NCBI GenBank assembly: GCA_965198655.1
Contig: OZ240668.1
Location: 62,001-126,000, forward strand
Direction of reading: 5' to 3'
From: Lichenicola sp965198655
Lineage (GTDB): Bacteria > Pseudomonadota > Alphaproteobacteria > Acetobacterales > Acetobacteraceae
DNA length: 64,000 nt
Below are positions 1-8,036 of the stretch, piece after piece. The notes beneath the pieces were generated by a model. It was given only the letters and a program-made list of their open reading frames with translations, searched no databases and had not been told where the DNA came from. A program made the position numbers and the translations under genes. Numbering within the stretch: the stretch's first letter is position 1; every line of letters begins with the position of its first letter.

Positions 1-585
1 CATCAGGTGCATCTCGTCGGCGTGGTGCTCGCCGGGTGCGGCCGCGATGTCGAACTGCACCGGCAGGTTGGTGCCGGTGTTGACCTCCTCGAAGGTGGTC
101 ACCGGCGCCATCTGCGAATAGCGCAGGTTGGTCTCGGTGTAGGTGCGGTGGACGCCGAGCGAGAAGGCTTCCTCCTCGTTGCCCGCCACCCAGACGCGCT
201 GGCCCTTCTTGCCGAACACCAGGGCGGTGCCGGTGTCCTGGCACATCGGCAGCACCCCGCCGGCGGCGATGGACGCGTTCTTGAGCAGGTCGAGGGCGAC
301 GAAGCGGTCGTTGGCCGAAGCCTCGGGATCGGCCAGGATGCGGGACAACTGCTGCAGGTGGCCGGGCCGGAGCAGGTGCGATACTTCGCGAAACGCGACC
401 GCGGCAAGCTCGGTCAGCGCCTCGGGTTGCACCCGCAGTACCGTCCTGCCGTCGCAGGTCGACACCGAGACCCCCTCGATCTCCAGCCTTCGCCAGGGTG
501 TCGCATCCTCGCCCAGCGGAAACATCGGCGAGTAGGCGAAGGGCCGAACGGGCGGACGGGCGGAGGACGGCGGCAGGGCGTTCAT
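1..585 (-). CDS. Fumarate hydratase class I, N-terminal part (cut by window edge)
   Basis: This is the first 195 residues of a class I (iron-sulfur) fumarase, which interconverts fumarate and malate in the TCA cycle. Reading from the ATG at 585, the protein opens with MNALPPSSARPPVRPFAYSP and carries the family's LKNASIAAGGVLPMCQDTGT-type segment around residues 99-118. Its PMCQDTGTA contains a cysteine expected to bind the 4Fe-4S cluster. The following AFSLGVHRTYTETNLRYSQ region also fits the family. The gene runs off position 1, so the remaining cluster cysteines and the C-terminal domain are not visible. Its start lies 34 bases beyond the sspB stop, on the same strand, so the two may be co-transcribed. 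The family call is secure; FumA versus other class I subtypes cannot be settled from this part. Confidence 0.93.
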   Translation of the reverse strand, partial: MNALPPSSARPPVRPFAYSPMFPLGEDATPWRRLEIEGVSVSTCDGRTVLRVQPEALTELAAVAFREVSHLLRPGHLQQLSRILADPEASANDRFVALDLLKNASIAAGGVLPMCQDTGTALVFGKKGQRVWVAGNEEEAFSLGVHRTYTETNLRYSQMAPVTTFEEVNTGTNLPVQFDIAAAPGEHHADEMHLM

Positions 586-618
586 GGCGGCGATCCGGAT
601 CGAGACGGGTGCGGGTGT

Positions 619-1170
619 TCAGCTCTGGTTGGGGCTGCGCTTGCGGAAGGCGTCGAGGCTCACGACCTGCGGCGTCGGGTCCGGCGCCGGACCGTCCTCG
701 GCCGCCGGCTCCGGCACCACCGCGAGCTGGGTGGCGGGCTCCGGCAGCGCCTCGGCGGCGTCGACCGGGGCGGGGGTGAAGCGCAGCGCCAGGCGCACAT
801 GCGGGTCGGCGAAGCCGGTGATGGCGCGAAGCGGCACCGCCAGCGAGGTGGGGACGGAGCCGAACGACAGCCCCACCGTCATCAACTGCGCGTCCTCGTC
901 GACCTTGAGGTCCCAGAACTGGTGCTGCAGCACGATGGTCATCTCGGTGGGATACTGCGCCAGCATGCGCTTCGGGATCACCGTCAGCGGGTCGTCGGTG
1001 CGAAAGGTGACATAGAAGTGGTGGCCGCCCGGCAGGCCCTCGGCGGCAGCATGCTCGAGTGCCTTGACCATCACCTCGCGGTAGGCCTGCTCGATCCAGC
1101 GGTCATAGGGAAGCAGGCTGTCCGCCATGCCGCCATCCTCGCCGGCGCCGCCGCGATCGTCCTCGGCCAT
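619..1170 (-). CDS. sspB: SspB family ClpXP adaptor
   Basis: Predicted alphaproteobacterial SspB, the adaptor that delivers ssrA-tagged proteins to ClpXP. The 183-residue protein has the family opening LLPYDRWIEQAYREVMVKAL, then GGHHFYVTFRTDDP, YPTEMTIVLQHQFWDL and a FADP segment. A Pro/Ala-rich linker follows, ending in VVSLDAFRKRSPNQS, which sits where the ClpX-binding tail of SspB lies. I chose ATG 1170 because GGAG precedes it; ATG 1128 (MADSLLPYD) is a credible later start. The neighbouring ssrA gene on the same strand encodes the tag this adaptor recognises, so the two lie together functionally. Confidence 0.92.
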   Translation of the reverse strand: MAEDDRGGAGEDGGMADSLLPYDRWIEQAYREVMVKALEHAAAEGLPGGHHFYVTFRTDDPLTVIPKRMLAQYPTEMTIVLQHQFWDLKVDEDAQLMTVGLSFGSVPTSLAVPLRAITGFADPHVRLALRFTPAPVDAAEALPEPATQLAVVPEPAAEDGPAPDPTPQVVSLDAFRKRSPNQS

Positions 1171-1309
1171 GCTGGGCTCCTCGTTCTTGAGGCGGCACCT
1201 CCGGATACCGGGAGGCCGGCCTCGATACGGCGCAGCCATGCGACAATCGATGGTGCGGTGCAAGTCGCCGGAGACGGGCAGGGTCCGAAACCCCGATGAC
1301 GTGGGAGGG

Positions 1310-1600
1310 AAGTAAGTGGGGGGCTTCTGTTGCCCGGTGCCCCCCGAACCGCGCTTGTCACTTATGCAGCGACAGCGAGCGCCTCATGATTGTCATTGGC
1401 ACTTGTGATATGACCCGATAACGGCGGTATCATGCCGAGCAAAAGGTAAGCCTTTACCACGCGTGTCGAGCCTGTTTCGTCCCCATGAACCCGACGCCGT
1501 TCCCGGCTCGGGGTGATCTGGTGGAGACGCCGGGCACTGCCCCCGGGTCCACAACGTTTATTCCACTTGCCGTTTATCGCCGTAGCCGAGGTTGCCCTCT
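1310..1600 (-). ncRNA. ssrA: Transfer-messenger RNA, circularly permuted two-piece ssrA
   Basis: The RNA rescues stalled ribosomes by adding a degradation tag. The tag reads ANDNHEALAVAA, encoded at 1400-1365 with stop TAA at 1364-1362. The coding piece starts GGGGACGAAACAGGCTCGAC at 1484. The acceptor piece ends CGTCTCC-ACCA at 1519. These two ends pair over seven positions, including a G3-U pair, the alanine identity element. The T-stem is CCGGG/CCCGG with loop GGCAGTG. CCA lies upstream of the 5' G, separated by about 34 bases (1518-1485), which is the permuted arrangement. A 7-bp GGGGGGC/GCCCCCC hairpin at 1318-1345 closes the coding piece. Outer ends are approximate. Confidence 0.93.
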
Positions 1601-1720
1601 TGCACTGCCTTATATAGGGCGGTTCCACCGCGGCGTCCAGATGCTGGACGCTGGCGGGACAAGGTCGCGAAATGCTAACCCCGCGGTTGCGCCACGGAGC
1701 GCACAGCCCCGAGGAAGCCG

Positions 1721-2701
1721 ATGCAGAACCTGTCCCCGATCCCGGCCCCCCTCCTGACCGAGGCGCAACGGGCCGAAATCGACGACGCCCGGGCCGCCAC
1801 CGCGTCCACCCGTCGCGCCACCTCGGCCGGCCTGGAAGCGCTGCTGTTCCAGCCGATCCCGGTGCTGGACAAGGGCTTCGTCCGAGTGGTCGACTACATG
1901 GGCGACGACGCCGCCGTGGTGCAGGGCGCCCGCGTCTCCTATGGGCGTGGCACGCGCGCGGTGCAGAGCGACCGCGGCCTGATCCGCTACCTGATGCGCC
2001 ATCGCCATACCACCCCGTTCGAGCTGGCCGAGATCAAGCTGCACGTGCGGGCGCCGATCTTCGTCACCCGGCAGTGGTTCCGTCATCGCACCGCCTCCAT
2101 CAACGAGTACTCGGCCCGCTACTCGGTGCTGGAGCGCGAGTTCTACATCCCCGCCGCCGAGGACATCGCGGCGCAGTCGGAGGCCAACCGGCAGGGGCGG
2201 GGCGGGGCGGTGACGCCGGAGCAGGCGGCGCGCGTGGTGGAGATGCTGCGCGACGACGCCACGCGCTGCTACGACAACTACCTGTGGATGCTGAACGAGG
2301 CCGAAGGCGAGGGGCACGACCCCGAGCGCGCCGGCATCGCCCGGGAGCTGGCCCGGATCAACCTGCCGGTCGGGATCTACACCCAGTTCTACTGGAAGGT
2401 GGACCTGTGGAACCTGCTGCGCTTCCTGTCCTTGCGCGCCGATCCGCACGCTCAGGCCGAGATACGCGCCTTCGCCGACGCCATCCTGGGCGTGGTGCGG
2501 GCCTGGGTTCCGGACGTGCACGACGCGTTCGCCGACTACGTGATGAACGCAGCCACCCTGTCCGGCCCCGCCACCGCGCTGCTGCGCGCGGCCCTGGCCG
2601 GGCGGGAGCCCCTGGATCCGGCCGCCTTCGGGCTGGGCGGCCGTGAGCTGCGTGAGCTAATCGAGACGATGCCGGAGCTGGCCGACCGGATCAGGAGCTA
2701 G
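1721..2701 (+). CDS. thyX: FAD-dependent thymidylate synthase ThyX
   Basis: Makes dTMP from dUMP using methylenetetrahydrofolate, FAD and NADPH. The 326-residue protein carries the ThyX signature RHRTASINEYSARYS near residues 125-139, preceded by MRHRHTTPFELAEIKLHVRAP and followed by a NLLRFLSLRAD segment, all typical of the family. It is longer than the compact ThyX proteins (about 220-250 residues) because of an N-terminal extension and an insert, as often seen in alphaproteobacteria. It is transcribed away from ssrA and shares the roughly 120-bp divergent region 1601-1720 with it. No thyA is visible in the window. Confidence 0.96.
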   Translation: MQNLSPIPAPLLTEAQRAEIDDARAATASTRRATSAGLEALLFQPIPVLDKGFVRVVDYMGDDAAVVQGARVSYGRGTRAVQSDRGLIRYLMRHRHTTPFELAEIKLHVRAPIFVTRQWFRHRTASINEYSARYSVLEREFYIPAAEDIAAQSEANRQGRGGAVTPEQAARVVEMLRDDATRCYDNYLWMLNEAEGEGHDPERAGIARELARINLPVGIYTQFYWKVDLWNLLRFLSLRADPHAQAEIRAFADAILGVVRAWVPDVHDAFADYVMNAATLSGPATALLRAALAGREPLDPAAFGLGGRELRELIETMPELADRIRS

Positions 2702-2901
2702 GCCTGGCGCCGGGCGGCAGGCCGTTTCGCCCCTGGTCTGCGCCTTATCGATCTGAATCCCGTAAAAGGAGCCTTGCCGAGCCGTTGCAGGTCGTTAATG
2801 TCTGTCCAGAAGTTGAGCATCGTCCCGCGTTCCGAAGTGGCGGTCGCAGCTTCTGCTTGCAAACTAGGCATCAAGGCCGCGCGACGCGGGGAGGATCACG
2901 C

Positions 2902-5025
2902 TTGTTATCCAGAAACATTGCGCACCGGGCCGGGCTCGGCGCCCTCGCCTGCCTCGCCGCGGCCGGTGCCCAGGCTGCGACCGGCGCCGCCCTGGTCACC
3001 GCACCGGTCTCCGAGGCATCGTTGACCACCCTGTCCCACTCGGTGCCGGACGCGCTCGGCTCCGCCACCGACCTGGGCCCGCTGGCCTCCGGGCACGTGC
3101 TGGAGCACCTGCAGCTGGCGCTGAAGCGGCCGGCGGACCGGCAGGCGGCGCTCGACGCCCTGGTGCTGGCGCAGACCACCAAGGGTGCCGCGGCCTATCG
3201 TCAGTGGCTCACCCCCGCCCAGCTCCGTGACCAGTACGGGCCGAACGCCGCCGACATCGCCGCCACCGTGGCGTGGCTGCAGTCGCGCGGGCTGGTGGTG
3301 AACAAGGTGTCGCCCACCGGCATGTCGATCGACTTCTCCGGCACCGCGGCGAATGTCGGGAACGCCTTCCACACCACGCTGCACAGCTACACCCGGTCCG
3401 GGCAGCAGCATTTCGCGCAGTCCGGGGAACAATCGATCCCGTCCGCCCTCAGCCCGGTGGTGGCCGGCGCGGTGCTCGGCAACTTCTTCCCGCGCCCGAT
3501 GCTGACGCCGAGCCGCAAGCCGTCCGCCGCAGCACTCGCCGGCGCCAAGGTCCAGAAGGTCGGGTCCAGCTACACCGCGACGGTGGAGGGCACGACCTTC
3601 TTCGCGGTGACGCCCAGCGACTTCCACACCATCTACGACGAGAACGGGCTGTTCAGCGGCAGCAGCGTGGTCGGCAAGGTGACCGGCAAGGGCGTGACGG
3701 TGGCGGTCGCCGAGCAGACCGACATCAACCCGGCCGACGTGAAGAACTTCCGCTCGCAGTTCGGCCTGTCCAAGTATGCCGGCACGCTCAGCCTCACCCA
3801 TCCGGGCGGCTGCGTCGATCCGGGCTTCACCGGCGACGAGGGCGAGGCGGCGCTCGATGCCGAATGGTCGGGCGCGGTGGCGCCGGATGCCGCCATCATC
3901 GAGGCGTCCTGCTCCTCCAGCGAGACCGGCTTCGGCGTGATGACCGCGCTGCAGAACCTGGTCGAGCTCGGCACCCCGGCCTCGGCGATCTCCGTGTCCT
4001 ATGGCGGTTCCGAGGTCGGCAACGGCATCGTGTTCCTCACCGAGTGGTCGAACCTGGTGGAGGAGGGCGCCGCGGAGGGCATCTCGATCTTCGTGTCCAC
4101 CGGCGACGGCGCTGCCGACATCGCCGACACCGGCGCCACGCTCGCCACCAGCGGCCTCAACGTCAACGGGCTCGCGTCCAACATCTACGACACCGCCGTC
4201 GGCGGCACCGATTTCGGCGACACCGTGGTCGGGCTGAACAGCACCTTCTGGAACAGCTCGAACAGCACGACCGGCGGCTCGGCCAAGAGCTACGTGCCGG
4301 AGATCCCCTGGGACAACAGCTGCGGTTCCTACGTGAACTGGGCCGGCGCCGGTGCTGCGGGCCCACTGCAGAACTGCAACGACCCGAAGACCGCGACCTT
4401 CTACCAGAACGTGGTCGGCGGCAGCGGCGGCCAGAGCCTGTTGTTCGCCAAGCCCTCGTGGCAGACGACCAGCGTGCCGGGCGTGCCGAAGGATGGCGTG
4501 CGCGACCTGCCCGACATCTCCCTGTTCGCCGCCAACGGGCAGTGGAACCACTTCTACCTTCTGTGCATGTCGAACGCCAACGAAGGCGGCGTTCCCTGCG
4601 ACTTCACCAACCCGGACAACTTCTTCGGCTCGGCCGCAGGCGGCACCTCGTTCGCGGCACCCGACTTCGCCGGCATCGCGGCCCTGGTCGCGGAGCTGTA
4701 CGGCAAGGTCGGCAACATGGCGCCGACGCTGTACCAGATCGCCAAGATCCAGTACAAGAACAAGCTGCTGGCGGCGCAGTGCCAGACCACCAACTTCCCG
4801 GCCAACCCGCTCTGCGTGTTCCACGACGTGGCGGTGGGCGACAACTCGGTGGCCTGCCAGGCCGGCACCCCGAACTGCTACACCAACAGCCTGTCCACCA
4901 AGGGCATCGGCATCTCGTCGACCAGCACCACCACGCAGTCGACCGCCTTCAACGCGGGCGTCGGCTACGACCTCGCGACCGGCCTCGGCTCGGTGGACAT
5001 CCCGAACCTGCTGCTGAACTTCTGA
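2902..5025 (+). CDS. Secreted S53 (sedolisin/pro-kumamolisin) serine-carboxyl peptidase
   Basis: Predicted acid-active extracellular peptidase of family S53. I place the start at TTG 2902 because GGGGAGGA lies 8 bases upstream and the new N-terminus is a clean signal peptide (MLSRNIAHRAGLGALACLAA, then AGAQAA). The next 190 or so residues form the pro-domain (LKRPADRQAALDAL, YRQWLTPAQLRDQYG). The catalytic domain has E315 and D319 in GEAALDAEWS, D402 in STGDGA and the nucleophile S583 in GGTSFAAPDFAG, the Glu-Asp-Asp-Ser set of sedolisins. Several cysteines suggest disulfides. It stands alone and is followed by a strong double hairpin. An ATG at 2785 is in frame but would bury the signal peptide. 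Confidence 0.93.
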   Translation: MLSRNIAHRAGLGALACLAAAGAQAATGAALVTAPVSEASLTTLSHSVPDALGSATDLGPLASGHVLEHLQLALKRPADRQAALDALVLAQTTKGAAAYRQWLTPAQLRDQYGPNAADIAATVAWLQSRGLVVNKVSPTGMSIDFSGTAANVGNAFHTTLHSYTRSGQQHFAQSGEQSIPSALSPVVAGAVLGNFFPRPMLTPSRKPSAAALAGAKVQKVGSSYTATVEGTTFFAVTPSDFHTIYDENGLFSGSSVVGKVTGKGVTVAVAEQTDINPADVKNFRSQFGLSKYAGTLSLTHPGGCVDPGFTGDEGEAALDAEWSGAVAPDAAIIEASCSSSETGFGVMTALQNLVELGTPASAISVSYGGSEVGNGIVFLTEWSNLVEEGAAEGISIFVSTGDGAADIADTGATLATSGLNVNGLASNIYDTAVGGTDFGDTVVGLNSTFWNSSNSTTGGSAKSYVPEIPWDNSCGSYVNWAGAGAAGPLQNCNDPKTATFYQNVVGGSGGQSLLFAKPSWQTTSVPGVPKDGVRDLPDISLFAANGQWNHFYLLCMSNANEGGVPCDFTNPDNFFGSAAGGTSFAAPDFAGIAALVAELYGKVGNMAPTLYQIAKIQYKNKLLAAQCQTTNFPANPLCVFHDVAVGDNSVACQAGTPNCYTNSLSTKGIGISSTSTTTQSTAFNAGVGYDLATGLGSVDIPNLLLNF

Positions 5026-5034
5026 ACCAACGCC

Positions 5035-5118
5035 GGTCGGCGGAGCGATCCGCCGACCGTGACGACCGGCCTCGCGGCCTGAAGGCCAAGGCTCCGGAGG
5101 CGACGCCTCCGGAGCCTT
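5035..5118 (+). terminator. Two consecutive hairpins after the S53 peptidase gene
   Basis: GGTCGGCGGA / TCCGCCGACC (5035-5044 and 5049-5058) is a perfect 10-bp stem with a GCGA loop. Thirty bases on, AAGGCTCCGGAGGC / GCCTCCGGAGCCTT (5088-5101 and 5105-5118) is a perfect 14-bp stem with a 3-base loop. They lie 10-95 bases after the stop codon. No long T-run follows, so Rho-independent termination is plausible rather than certain; they may also protect the 3' end. Confidence 0.6.
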
Positions 5119-5225
5119 GTCGCGTCTCGACCACCGCCCGAGTCACTGGCCCTGGCGATGCGCCGCCGACGCATCTATCGACCGGGTGCGCCGTTCGGAG
5201 GTGCACCAGTCCCGAGGTGCGCCAG

Positions 5226-6356
5226 ATGAAGATCCCGACCCGACTGCACGGAGCGATCGACTACACGATGGCGTCGCTGCTCGGCAGCCTCGCGCTGTCC
5301 AGCACGCTGCCGCGGCCGGTGCGGCGCGTGGTCGGGGCCGCGTCCGCCGCCCATGGCTCCTACGCGGCGCTGACCGACTACGAGGCCGGGCTGCGGCCGG
5401 TGCTGAGCATGCGCACCCACCTGATGCTCGACGCGGTTGGCGGGGCCGCCTTGTGCGGTGCTGCCCTGCTGATGCGGCGGCAGCCCGCCGGCGCCCGCGC
5501 CCTGCTGCTGGCGGCAGGGGTGTCGGAACTCCTGGTGACGGCGTTCAGCAGTCCCGATCCGGTCAGCGGCCCGGGGCAGGGCTCCGGGCCGCTCGGACGG
5601 GTGCTCGACCTCCAGCCGCCCTCGCCGGAGCAGGTCGGCTATCCGCCGATCGACACGCCCAAGCCGATCGCCGACGACGTGTTCGTGGTCGACAGCCTGA
5701 TGCCGGGTCCGCTCGGCAGCGCGGTGCCGGTCCGCATGACCGTGATCCGCCTGCCCGGCGGCGACCTGCTGCTGCACTCGCCGACGCGGTTCAGCTACGC
5801 GCTGAAGACGGAACTCGAGGCACTCGGCCGCATCCGCCACCTGGTCGCGCCCAACGTGGCGCACTGGATCTTTCTCGACGCCTGGCAGCGCGCCTGCCCG
5901 GACGCCACCACCTGGGCCGCCCCCGGCCTGCGCGAGCGTGGCCAGGTGCGGCGCAGCGGAGTGCGGCTGGACAACGACCTGGGCGACGTCCCGCCGCCGG
6001 AATGGGACGGGATCACGCTGGTCACGGTGCCGGGCGGCCTCGGCTTCCTGGAGGTGGCGCTGTTCCACCTCCCGTCGCGCACCCTCCTGCTGACCGACCT
6101 GGTGCTGAACCTCGAGGCGGAGAAGCTGCCGGCGGCGATCCGTCCGCTCGCCCGGCTGCTCGGCGTGGTGGCGCCGGACGGCATGCCGGCGGCGTACCTG
6201 CGCGCGGTGATCAAGCTGCGACGCCAGCCTGCCGCCCGGGCCGCGCAGCGCCTGGTCGACCTGCAGCCGGAGCGGGTCGTGTTCGCGCACGGGACGTGGT
6301 TCGAGCGGGACGGCACCGCCGCGTTGCGCCGCTCGCTGCGCTGGCTGCTCGACTGA
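5226..6356 (+). CDS. DUF4336 protein with an N-terminal membrane domain
   Basis: Two-part protein of 376 residues. Residues 1-125 form a hydrophobic domain (RLHGAIDYTMASLLGSLALS, then a MRRQPAGARALLL helix and a GPGQGSGPLGR end) that clearly matches the whole 130-residue protein at 55614-56006. From about residue 140 the protein matches DUF4336, a metallo-beta-lactamase-like family: DDVFVVDS, PVRMTVIRLPGGDLLLHSP, HLVAPNVAHWIFL, LLLTDLVLNLE and VVFAHGTWFE are the recognisable blocks. The biochemical role is unknown. GAGGTG lies upstream of the chosen ATG. Membrane domain plus DUF4336 looks like a fusion of two families that also exist separately. Confidence 0.82.
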   Translation: MKIPTRLHGAIDYTMASLLGSLALSSTLPRPVRRVVGAASAAHGSYAALTDYEAGLRPVLSMRTHLMLDAVGGAALCGAALLMRRQPAGARALLLAAGVSELLVTAFSSPDPVSGPGQGSGPLGRVLDLQPPSPEQVGYPPIDTPKPIADDVFVVDSLMPGPLGSAVPVRMTVIRLPGGDLLLHSPTRFSYALKTELEALGRIRHLVAPNVAHWIFLDAWQRACPDATTWAAPGLRERGQVRRSGVRLDNDLGDVPPPEWDGITLVTVPGGLGFLEVALFHLPSRTLLLTDLVLNLEAEKLPAAIRPLARLLGVVAPDGMPAAYLRAVIKLRRQPAARAAQRLVDLQPERVVFAHGTWFERDGTAALRRSLRWLLD

Positions 6357-6496
6357 CGGCGATGCCGGCGTGGCTCCCACGGGGTTCAGGATCGGCTTGC
6401 CTCGCATCCGGGCCGGCGCCATCGTGCCGGATATCCCGATCGAGCCGCGTGCGGGTCGCCGGTCGCAGGAGCGCCTGACCATGCCTGAGCCGCATC

Positions 6497-6673
6497 ATGC
6501 CTGAGCCACCCCGGGGGCCAAGCCCGCTGCCGAGCCTGATGCCGTTCGTCGTGCTGGCGCTGATCCTCGTGCTGATCTACGCCGGGGTGATGCTGTTCCC
6601 CCTGGTCCAACGCTATGTCGCCCAGCAGGACTGCATCGGGACCGGACGCACCGACTGCAGCCCGCGTCCCTGA
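6497..6673 (+). CDS. Small single-pass membrane protein, unknown function
   Basis: A 58-residue reading frame beginning MPEPPRGPSPLPSLM. It has one hydrophobic segment (FVVLALILVLIYAGVMLFPL, residues 17-36) and a short tail with two cysteines in a C-x8-C arrangement (DCIGTGRTDC). This is a plausible inner-membrane anchor with a conserved-looking tail. It overlaps the N-terminal extension of the MFS gene in another frame, which argues that the MFS protein may start later than its first codon. No function is known to me. Confidence 0.55.
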   Translation: MPEPPRGPSPLPSLMPFVVLALILVLIYAGVMLFPLVQRYVAQQDCIGTGRTDCSPRP

Positions 6674-8036
6674 CCGGCCTCCGGTGGGGCTGCCGTCGCA
6701 TCATCCGGTCCCCTCCGATCCCGCGTCGGGCGATCCCGCGTCGGGCGATCCGCGGCCGGTGCCGTTCGCCGCCATCACCGCGCTGTTTCTGGTCTGGGGC
6801 TTCGTGTCCTCCGTGATCGACGGGCTGGCGCCGGCGGTGCGGGCCATCTTCCACCTGAGCTTTGCCGAGCAGATGCTCACCCAGTTCGCCTTCTTCGCCG
6901 CTTACGGCGCGGTGTCGCTGCCGGCGGCGGTGCTGCTGGCGCGGGTCGGCGCGCCGCGGGCGATCGAGCTGGCGCTGGGCGTCGCCGTGGCGGGCTGCCT
7001 GGTCGTGCTGCTCGGCACCCGCACCCAGAGCTATCCCGCGATCCTCGTGGCGCTGTTCGTGATCGCGTCCGGCATCACCCTGCTGCAGGTGGCGGCCAAC
7101 CCGCTGGTGGCGGCGCATGGCGAGCCGTCGCGCGCGCATGCGCGGCTGACCCTGGCGCAGGCGTTCAACGCCCTCGGCACCGTGCTGGGGCCGGTGGTCG
7201 CCGGGCGCCTGCTGCTCCGCGGCGGCCTGTTCGGCTCGGGCACCACCCCGGATCCCAGCATCGAGTCCACCGGAGCCGCGCGGCTGGTCTCGCTGCACAA
7301 CGTCGACCGCCAGTTCGAGCTGATCGCGCTGCTGGTGGCAGGCCTGGCGCTGATGGCGTGGTCGGTGCGCCGCCGGCTGATCGCGGCGGACCCGCTTCCG
7401 GCGCTGCTCGGCGGCAGCCTGGTGTCGGCGTTCCGCTCCGGCTGGGGATTGTTCGGGGCGTTCGCGGTGTTCGTCTATGTCGGCTCGGAGGTCGGCGTGT
7501 CGACCATCATGGTCAACTTCCTGTCGCAGAAGGCGATCCTCGACATCTCCGAATCCCGGGCCGCCACCCTGCTCGGCGCGGTGTTCTGGGGCGGGGCGAT
7601 GCTGGGCCGGTTCGCCGGCAGCCAGTTGCTGCGCTTCGTCAGCGCCGGGCGCGTGCTGGGCGTGTTCGCGATCGTCAACGTCGTCCTGTGCCTGACCGTG
7701 TCGCAGAGCCTGGGCGCGCTCGCCGCCGGCGCCGCGCTGTCGCTCGGCTTCTTCAACTCGGTGATGTTCCCGACCCTGTTCACCCTGACCCTGGAGCGCT
7801 CCAGCGCGCCGGCGGCGTCGGTGTCCGGCCTGCTGTGCAGCGCGATCGTGGGCGGCGCGCTCCTGCCGCCGCTGGTGGGGCTGGTGTCGGACCGGTCCGG
7901 CATCAGCGCCGGCTTCGCGGTGCCGCTGGCCGGCTATGTCGGGATCGCGGTGTTCGCCCTGTTCGCGCCGGCGCGGCCGGTGCGCCACCGACGCGGCTTC
8001 CTGCTCACCCGCCGGACGGCGCGGGCTGGGCGCTGA
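6615..8036 (+). CDS. MFS transporter, FucP/GluP-like sugar permease
   Basis: Inner-membrane major facilitator, probably sugar:proton symport. The protein is about 450-473 residues with roughly twelve hydrophobic segments. It has the FucP/GluP-type features LFLVWGFVSSVIDGLAPAVR in the first helix, LQVAANPLVAAHGEP in the middle of the N-half, and a FNALGTVLGPVVAGRLL segment. Start is uncertain: ATG 6615 has no obvious ribosome site, and GTG 6684 would avoid much of the overlap with the small gene upstream. The extreme N-terminus carries a 15-bp direct repeat (GATCCCGCGTCGGGC twice, encoding DPASG DPASG). The 3' end overlaps convergent mrp by 32 bases. Substrate is not predictable. Confidence 0.87.
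   Translation: MSPSRTASGPDAPTAARVPDRPPVGLPSHHPVPSDPASGDPASGDPRPVPFAAITALFLVWGFVSSVIDGLAPAVRAIFHLSFAEQMLTQFAFFAAYGAVSLPAAVLLARVGAPRAIELALGVAVAGCLVVLLGTRTQSYPAILVALFVIASGITLLQVAANPLVAAHGEPSRAHARLTLAQAFNALGTVLGPVVAGRLLLRGGLFGSGTTPDPSIESTGAARLVSLHNVDRQFELIALLVAGLALMAWSVRRRLIAADPLPALLGGSLVSAFRSGWGLFGAFAVFVYVGSEVGVSTIMVNFLSQKAILDISESRAATLLGAVFWGGAMLGRFAGSQLLRFVSAGRVLGVFAIVNVVLCLTVSQSLGALAAGAALSLGFFNSVMFPTLFTLTLERSSAPAASVSGLLCSAIVGGALLPPLVGLVSDRSGISAGFAVPLAGYVGIAVFALFAPARPVRHRRGFLLTRRTARAGR

Noticed and set aside
7..1299. 430-codon plus-strand frame over fumarase and sspB
   Set aside because: The minus strand encodes two recognised proteins and the tail of ssrA's region; the plus frame has no motif.
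2905..4824. 639-codon minus-strand frame under the S53 peptidase
   Set aside because: Antisense shadow: low-complexity Arg/Gly/His content, and the plus-strand gene has a full catalytic set.
6718..6747. 15-bp tandem repeat at the MFS N-terminus as a regulatory repeat
   Set aside because: It lies within the coding frame and only lengthens a disordered lead (DPASG twice).
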